NCBI GenBank assembly: GCA_001557505.1
Contig: LSAX01000007.1
Location: 3,286,001-3,350,000, forward strand
Length of the DNA stretch: 64,000 nucleotides
Direction: 5' to 3'
Source: Reticulascus tulasneorum
Lineage: Eukaryota > Ascomycota > Sordariomycetes > Glomerellales > Reticulascaceae
Positions 58,007 to 64,000 of the stretch are shown here, in pieces. Each line of letters starts with the position of its first letter. Position 1 is the first letter of the stretch. The notes beneath the pieces are model-generated. The model was given only the letters and a program-made list of their open reading frames with translations. It was not told where the DNA came from and did no database searches. A program made the translations under genes and the position numbers.

Positions 58007-59133
58007 TGTTTCAGGGACGGGACGATGGCGATCGTCGGTCGAGGGGACGGGTGGTATATCTGAGTTTCCTCAATGCCCAGCACCTGGGATGGCTCGTCTT
58101 TCGCAAAAGCGGAGGATGGGCCCCGGTTTGCCGTTCGTGTGCCAGAGACGATGTCTTGTTGGTGGGCCTGCTCCAGCCAATGTCTCCAAGGTTGCGATGT
58201 CGTTTAAGGGAGATGGTCGGGTTACTGCTGCTCGGGTTGTCTCTGCCGGAGAGTAGAGTTTGGGAAGGCAAACGAGTGGACTATCGGCGGCAGTCGCAGC
58301 AGCAGAGGTAGCTTGACTTTCCCCGTATAGCTTGAACGAGAGGCTTTCTCGTATGTGTTACTTATTTGCTCAGCCCTCGCCCCGCTGTCGTGTTTCGGGG
58401 GGACGGACAAAGGATAAAGGTCAAGGGGAAGAAAGAGTGGAGGAGGGGCGGTAGAATTGGGGCAGCCTCAGCGAGTGAAAGTCAGACACAGCTCGTATGT
58501 ATGCGGGCAGGAGGAGAAGTGATTCACTGCTGTGCGAGTGAAAAGGAAAGATGCGTGGGAGAAGAGCCAAGAGAGCATTCGAGAGACCTGCTTCTCCAGT
58601 AGGGTGGTGGTGGATGTGTGAGTGAGCGAGTGAGTGAGTTCGAGTGTCAACAATCGGCGGTCGACCGCAAGATGGATGTTGTGTGGTGGATGCGCAAAAT
58701 GCAAATGCAGTGCGGCGCCAGTGGATGGCGTCGAGCTCCACCACACCAGAGAGAACACTAGGGCTTAAACGCAATAAGAAAGATGCCGTAACTCTCTTTA
58801 TTTTTGGCGACTTTCGTTTCGGTTGTTGCAGGTCGACTTCGTATACAGTTTTGCGACCACAGCAGTAGTGGCTTTTCTTTCGTATTCCCTGAGACCCCCC
58901 TTTTGTTTGGAGTCGGATGTTGTCCGTTGGTGGGTGGGCGGCGGGCGGGAAGGATGAGGTCAGGTCAGGTACGAGGTAGGTAAGGTATAACAACCCCGCT
59001 GTAACCTTTTCGTTACAGGTAGGTTAGTAATGGTAGGGGGGGTGCAGTGCAGTGAGGTATGTGCGTCCAGGGAGCAGCAGCCCACTGCAGGTCAGTGGTA
59101 CTTTACTTGGTTAAGAGCCCGGTGTTCCCCCTC

Positions 59134-59164
<31 letters not shown>

Positions 59165-61170
59165 TAAACAGCAGTGGCAAGAAACGGGAAACATACGCAA
59201 TCAAAGGTGGGCAGATGATGATGACGACTGGCAGAGAGGAAAAAGAGTTTCCTTGGCCGGTGATGGACTTTCCAAGGAAACATTGGACACCGTCAACTTC
59301 GCGAGAGAGACACAGGGCACCACTGCACTGCAAGCAACTGGGCGGCTCAGCTGCAGACGGTGGTCACTACGGTAGAAACTGGGCAGCCGATGGGGGCGAA
59401 AGCCTCCCCTGTAAGTTTTAGTGTTTCCTAATGATGGTAGCCCCCCCGGAAAAGCCCCCATAGCAAGTGATGCGCCGAATCAGAGCCGCTTCCCGTACTC
59501 GCTCGCCTGGGAGGCCGTTGCCCCTCGCAGGGATCTGGCCGGCCGATTGACCCCACAGTGGTTGACGGAACAACGCCATTAGCTACCCTTTAGGGCGATC
59601 AGGTACGTACCCTTTAGGGGTAGCGTGCTGCGCCATCCATTTTCGAAACCTCGGGTCTCCCCTCCACGGTTGCCCCTCATCTTTACGAAGTACCCCCAAT
59701 GGGCAGCCATAACCACCAACCATGTACTCCGTGTCACAAATTAGTACTGCGGAGTACCCCTCGACGGTCTGCGAGGTACTTGCATCCCAGGGATGACCAG
59801 CAGTTTTGCACCCTGGATTTTTTCTCACCATCCAACCCCTGAAGATCCTGTCGCAGCAGCAACAACAACCTGGAAACCATCACGAGCTTCTCTGCCCCAT
59901 CCATCTAACTTATCCCTGGATCAGTAGACCAAACGGATATGCGGCAGTGGTATGGGGAAAGCGTCATTAAACACGGAATGAATGGATGAAGAATAAGAAG
60001 AACAATACTGTGTACTCCGGACTACGCAGTGCGGTATGCATATGGCATAATTCTGGGCTAATACTGCCATGAGATCGTAGAGATGTGCGGCATGCAACGT
60101 TGATCCCGAGCCGAAAGAATACCCATTCATAGAAGCTTGTTTTACTAAGGTGCCTAGGCATGTAAGTACACGAGGTGCCTATGCGAAGATGTGAATCAAA
60201 GACATGGCGAAGTCGTACATGCCGCAGAGAGGCCGTACAGTACAGTACCACGTACTCACACATACTTCTCTCGAGTCTCGGATCAAGGCACAGGCTAGAA
60301 GTGATATCCCCATCTGGACCATTTCAAGTTCTCTCCCGATCATCATCATTATCATCCTCCCTGCATACTTCTATTCCTTACCCATGTGTCCAAGTCCTGG
60401 TTCGTCCGAGCCCCAGAGAGAATCCATCTGAACTGTAACCGCCCGAGAACCTGCATTACATCATCTGTCCCAGCGCAAACCCAAAGCGTCAATCGTTATC
60501 CTTGCTGGCTTAGGTAAGCGCTGAGATAGGGGCAAGGTTTTTTTTGTTGCGCCACGCCTGCGCCTCTACTGTCACACGTGTCTCGGTCTCTTTGTCTCCT
60601 TTATCATGAGTTCGATTCACCTGCTTGGGTTGACTCTAGAAAAGTGGAGAGCAAAGGACAATGAAAGCAAAAGAAGTCAGGGATAACTCTATGTAATAAC
60701 ATTACGCCGGTCTTGGTCTGGTCAGCCCATGGGTTTGGTAGATGCATGTTCAGAGACAAATTTGACTTGTTGAATTTCTACCAATTACCCGAAGCCATCT
60801 GTGAGTGGGTTTGATGCCAACGTCGCTGAGTATCATTTTAATCTGTGTAATGGTCGGTCTGATCCGCTTGCTTTATACGAAACCCCATCACGGCGACCCG
60901 GCCAAGAGCTTATACATGTTACATGTTGGATAGCTCAAACTGGCAGTAAGGTGCTTCCTCAAAGTTGATAAAGTAAAACAGATGTGCTGCTGTCCAAGCA
61001 CGCCACTGTCTATCTTTTCCAAACTTGATGGCCTGTGCTCGCGACTCCAAGCCGATGCCGTTCCTATGCTCTCACATGCACCAAACATGCAACCAAGAAG
61101 GGGCAAAGACAGAAAGTCTGTTGATGAATAATACATACAGGACCGTTTTATCATTCAGCCTCCAAACACG
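58007..61170. other. Large intergenic region
   Basis: About 3.2 kb. The left 0.9 kb is presumably promoter and 5' UTR of the btgC-type gene, with CT-rich sequence on its sense strand. A GA dinucleotide repeat is at 59138-59164 and is listed separately. Many short frames occur, but none has a domain. No tRNA or other RNA gene could be recognised. Confidence 0.45.
59138..59164. repeat. GA dinucleotide microsatellite
   Basis: A run of about 13 GA units in the intergenic region upstream of the btgC-type gene. Confidence 0.9.
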
Positions 61171-62383
61171 CTATAGGTCGAGTAGCTTCTCAAACTCGCC
61201 ACCATACCTCTCACCGTGAATCGGCAACGTGTCCAGGATCTTCTGGATCTCTTCTAGATCCTCTTTGCTCAGCGAAACCTGTTTGCTGTTCTCTAGCACT
61301 CTCTCAACCGTGGTGGCGCCCGGAATGGGGATCGCTCCCTGGCAACAGACCCAAGCGATAGCCACCTGCGCCAAGGTGACTTCCTTGCGCTTTGCAATCT
61401 TCTCGACGGCGTTGACGAGCTTGACGTTCTCGTCAAAGACCTCGGGCTTGAACCGGGCCAACATGCGGCGCCAGTCGTTTTCGGGAATATTCTCGTACCG
61501 CTTAAACTGGCCGGTAAGCCACCCGCGGCCGAGGGGGCTGTATGCCGCAATGGGGATCCCGACTGTGGAATAAGACGTTAGCGGGTGCCTTTTCTTTATG
61601 TGTACACGTAAAAAGACATACGCTCACGGCACGTGTCCACAATGCCATTGGTGAGGGGATCGGTCGTAAAGAGGCTCAACTCGATCTCGACGGAAGCGAT
61701 TTGGTGTACAGCATGTGCACGGCGTATGGTAGCCGCGCTGACCTCGCTAAGGCCGATGCCGCCGATCTTACCAGCCTCGACCAGCTCTGCCAGGGCCTTC
61801 ACCGAGGTCTCAATGGGGACTTTGGGGTCGACTCGTGCGCATTCAAAGATGTCTATCTTCTTGGCACCACCGAGCACGCGGAGCGCCTCTTCGACAGACG
61901 CGCGGATACCCTCTGGACTGCAGTCCGGGGTGTGAGTGGCGCCGTCGTAGGCGCCTTTGATGCTGAGCACGACCTTCTCGGCGTCCTCCGGGTATTCTTG
62001 GAAGTAGTGTTTGAGTAGATGCAGCGAGTTCGCGTCGGATTTGCCGTAATGTATTCCCTGGCTCCGTGTTAGTACCAGGCTGAGTATAGTTGACTTGTGC
62101 GCTGCTGAACATTTCAGCAGTTAATAAGTACGAACCCCATTCCAAAAGTTGGCTCCTTGCTCGAGCGCAGTTTTCATGGTCTTTACGGCGGCCGGATATT
62201 CGGTCGGCGACCATGGTCGCGTCAGGCCTAATGAGATGTTAGCCTCGCTCGACCTTGGCCGCAGTCATGAAAAGGACATCGCCCTTCTCATCTTCCTCAG
62301 TGCGCGTCCTTACCCATCAAGCCATATCCAACCGGGCCTACAGCCTTCCCAGATACGTTGGTCGGAGTTAGAGATTGATCCAT
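61171..62383 (-). CDS. Aldo/keto reductase, pyridoxal reductase (Plr1/AKR8)-like
   Basis: Four exons (62314-62383, 62136-62227, 61622-62057, 61171-61562) give 329 residues. The start MDQSLTPTNVSGKAVGPVGYGLMGL and the joined segment NFWNGGIHYGKSDANSLHLL, in short FWNGGIHYG, fit the AKR barrel with the catalytic Tyr replaced in context as HYG. Further segments are KVVLSIKGAY, KKIDIFECARVDP, KIGGIGLSEVSA, PIAAYSPLGRGWLTG and AIPIPGATTVERVLEN with the NADPH-binding C-terminal region. S. pombe Plr1 and fungal relatives reduce pyridoxal to pyridoxine with NADPH in the cytosol. The usual partner residues were not checked one by one, so a broader AKR role is possible. Confidence 0.88.
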
Positions 62384-64000
62384 GTTGGAAGTTGAATGGG
62401 ATACAAGATGAGAAAATATATGAGCGTGGAAGTATCAGACGAATGGATGATGTAGAGGTGTATAACACGCAAATAATTCGTCGTGTACGCCATTTCTTCT
62501 AAATCGGACCAGCTTCCGGATGTTACTTATACGTTGTCCCGGAGTTACGGGCTCTTTACGGGCTCTCTGAAGAATATCACCATACACAACTATGTAGAGA
62601 TATTCCATTCTGCAACAAACTGCGTCCCGATTCGCGTTGAACTAACTCCGCTAAAGGCGTATGCATCGCTTGAACGGGGGAGTTGGGACACTCTCGGCCC
62701 TTCGTACGTTATCTCCGGGCCGGCCTTGAACCGTTCCTCCACGTTCGTGCAATTCTGAGCTCGACTCATCCCGGCTGAGATATCCGTGGTAACTTCGACA
62801 TAATAAAGAAATAATCAGTTTCAGTCATAAGCCTAAACTTATCCAAGTTCAATAAATGTCGCGGCAAATGTCGAATCCGATGCGTCGTATCAAATCTTCT
62901 GGAGCCGCAAAAGTGCTCTCCAACCGAGAGCTCCGGGGCGCTACATTGCCTATTGCTTATGTATGCATAATGATGTCCCATGTAGCAAGACTGTAACTTT
63001 AGGCCGCTGGTTTAATTCTATCTATCCGCCAACAGATATCAGCGTGGAGTCTTGAACGCAAGATGACACTCCCGCTCTTCTTCTGTCGGGTTCGCACAGA
63101 CGACAACATTCACCGAGATCGTCATGATTTTGGGCACCTCAAAAAGCCGTCCTGAGGGTGCTGGTTGTGAGGATATCCGAAAGGTCGACAAGACATCTCA
63201 TGATTCTGATAGGGACTCTGATTTTGACGATGAGTTGTCCTTCGCGATTCGAACACGTGCCGAGTTTAGGAAGTTAGACGTTCTGTCCTTTGAGGTCCGG
63301 CTTGTAATGAACCATATGACTCTCCTTCAAGTCTATAATATTCTTTGGTCAAACACAACTCGACCAGGTGTGTGCATATGCCGTGTTCTATCTACGAGGT
63401 GCTCAGCCAGTCCGCCTGTCATGATCCCGGGATACGCTAGACATGGCAATGACAGACATCATCGTGGCCCACAAACCAAAATAGTATCATGAGGGGCACG
63501 GTTCAATCAACTCGGCTTTAACGGGAATTGCTCTTTCCCATTCGGGTTTTCGTACTCATCGTCGCCGATCTTGGAAATGTTCTGAATATCGAATCTGTAA
63601 GCATCATAGCTTTCCTCAAACTCTTCTCTGCATATACTGCTATTGTGGAGAGTGGCATTGTTGGTAACCTTGGCCACCAAGTCATGCTGCGTAAATTTTA
63701 CCACAGGTGCTGCCTTACTTTATCGGTCCCCTATGGCGAAGCAGTCTGGGGCTGGTAGGAACCAACAAGATGGATTGCCTTACCAAACATTGGTATAAGC
63801 CTGCCTCGCTTAGCGCCAGCCCTTGCCGCGATTGACCGTCTTACGCTCACAACTTTTGATGAGGTAGAGGAGATCACTATTTCGGATGGACCATTTCCTA
63901 CTGCCTAGTTGGCGGGCGCTGAAGATCGACTTCGGCAGCTCGATACCGATCGGCCGTAGCCGTCGAAGGATCGCACGTCAGCAGGATATTGCGCCGCGCT
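62384..64000. other. Right-end region without a supported gene
   Basis: About 1.6 kb to the window edge. Frames at 63124-63492 (plus, 122 codons) and 63507-63704 (minus, 65 codons) look mildly protein-like but show no domain and may be fragments. A gene that starts beyond 64000 could have its promoter here. Confidence 0.4.

Noticed and set aside
58421..58993. 190-codon minus-strand frame upstream of the btgC-type gene
   Set aside because: Low-complexity Ser/His/Leu translation of a CT-rich leader; no domain.
60609..60619. GTTCGATTC, resembling a tRNA T-loop
   Set aside because: No acceptor, D or anticodon stems could be paired around it.

Overview
This window looks like a chromosome segment of a filamentous ascomycete (Pezizomycotina, most likely Eurotiales; the order is an inference). 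The genes are split by short introns with GT-AG ends and CTAAC-type branch sites. The gene content is typical of such fungi: a HET-domain protein, a GH17 btgC-type glucanase, GH55, a BIM1/X325-type copper protein and a fungal rvt-type reverse transcriptase. An AT-rich tract carries the C-to-T and G-to-A signature of repeat-induced point mutation (RIP). No RNA genes or CRISPR arrays were found. Most gene models below were spliced by hand; unless an entry says otherwise, exon lengths sum to whole codons.

Layout: 0-4 kb holds a ZNFX1/Hrr1-like RNA helicase (minus). 6.3-22 kb looks like a specialised-metabolism or detoxification block: an FAD monooxygenase, a sugar-type MFS transporter, a truncated TauD/TfdA dioxygenase fused in frame to an L-x-G-x-E-W repeat protein, an argininosuccinate-lyase-like gene with two frameshifts, an ATP-grasp ligase and a full-length ABC-B exporter. 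22.1-23.1 kb is an AT-rich, RIP-damaged second copy of the 3' half of the MFS gene plus its downstream flank. The two copies lie in direct orientation around the block from the dioxygenase remnant to the ABC exporter. 23.1-27.7 kb is gene-poor, with one small hypothetical gene.

27.7-40.5 kb holds a secreted GH55 glucanase, an alpha/beta hydrolase, an APH-fold kinase with altered motif residues, a coiled-coil hypothetical protein, an SRR1-like protein and a BIM1-like copper protein. 41-63 kb is mostly conserved housekeeping: Doa1/Ufd3/PLAA, a HET-domain gene with a 10-bp tandem duplication that breaks its frame, an rvt-type reverse transcriptase, a STRAP-like WD40 protein, a secreted hypothetical protein, a btgC-type GH17 enzyme and a pyridoxal-reductase-like aldo/keto reductase.

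The most striking finding is in the rvt-type protein. Residues 421-450 reproduce the N-terminal tail of histone H3 (29 of the residues aligned to H3 1-30 are conserved except positions 1 and 9), with H3 K9 replaced by Asn, followed at once by an acidic run. The second candidate for new biology is the E-W repeat protein, which sits beside an ATP-grasp ligase and an ABC exporter.
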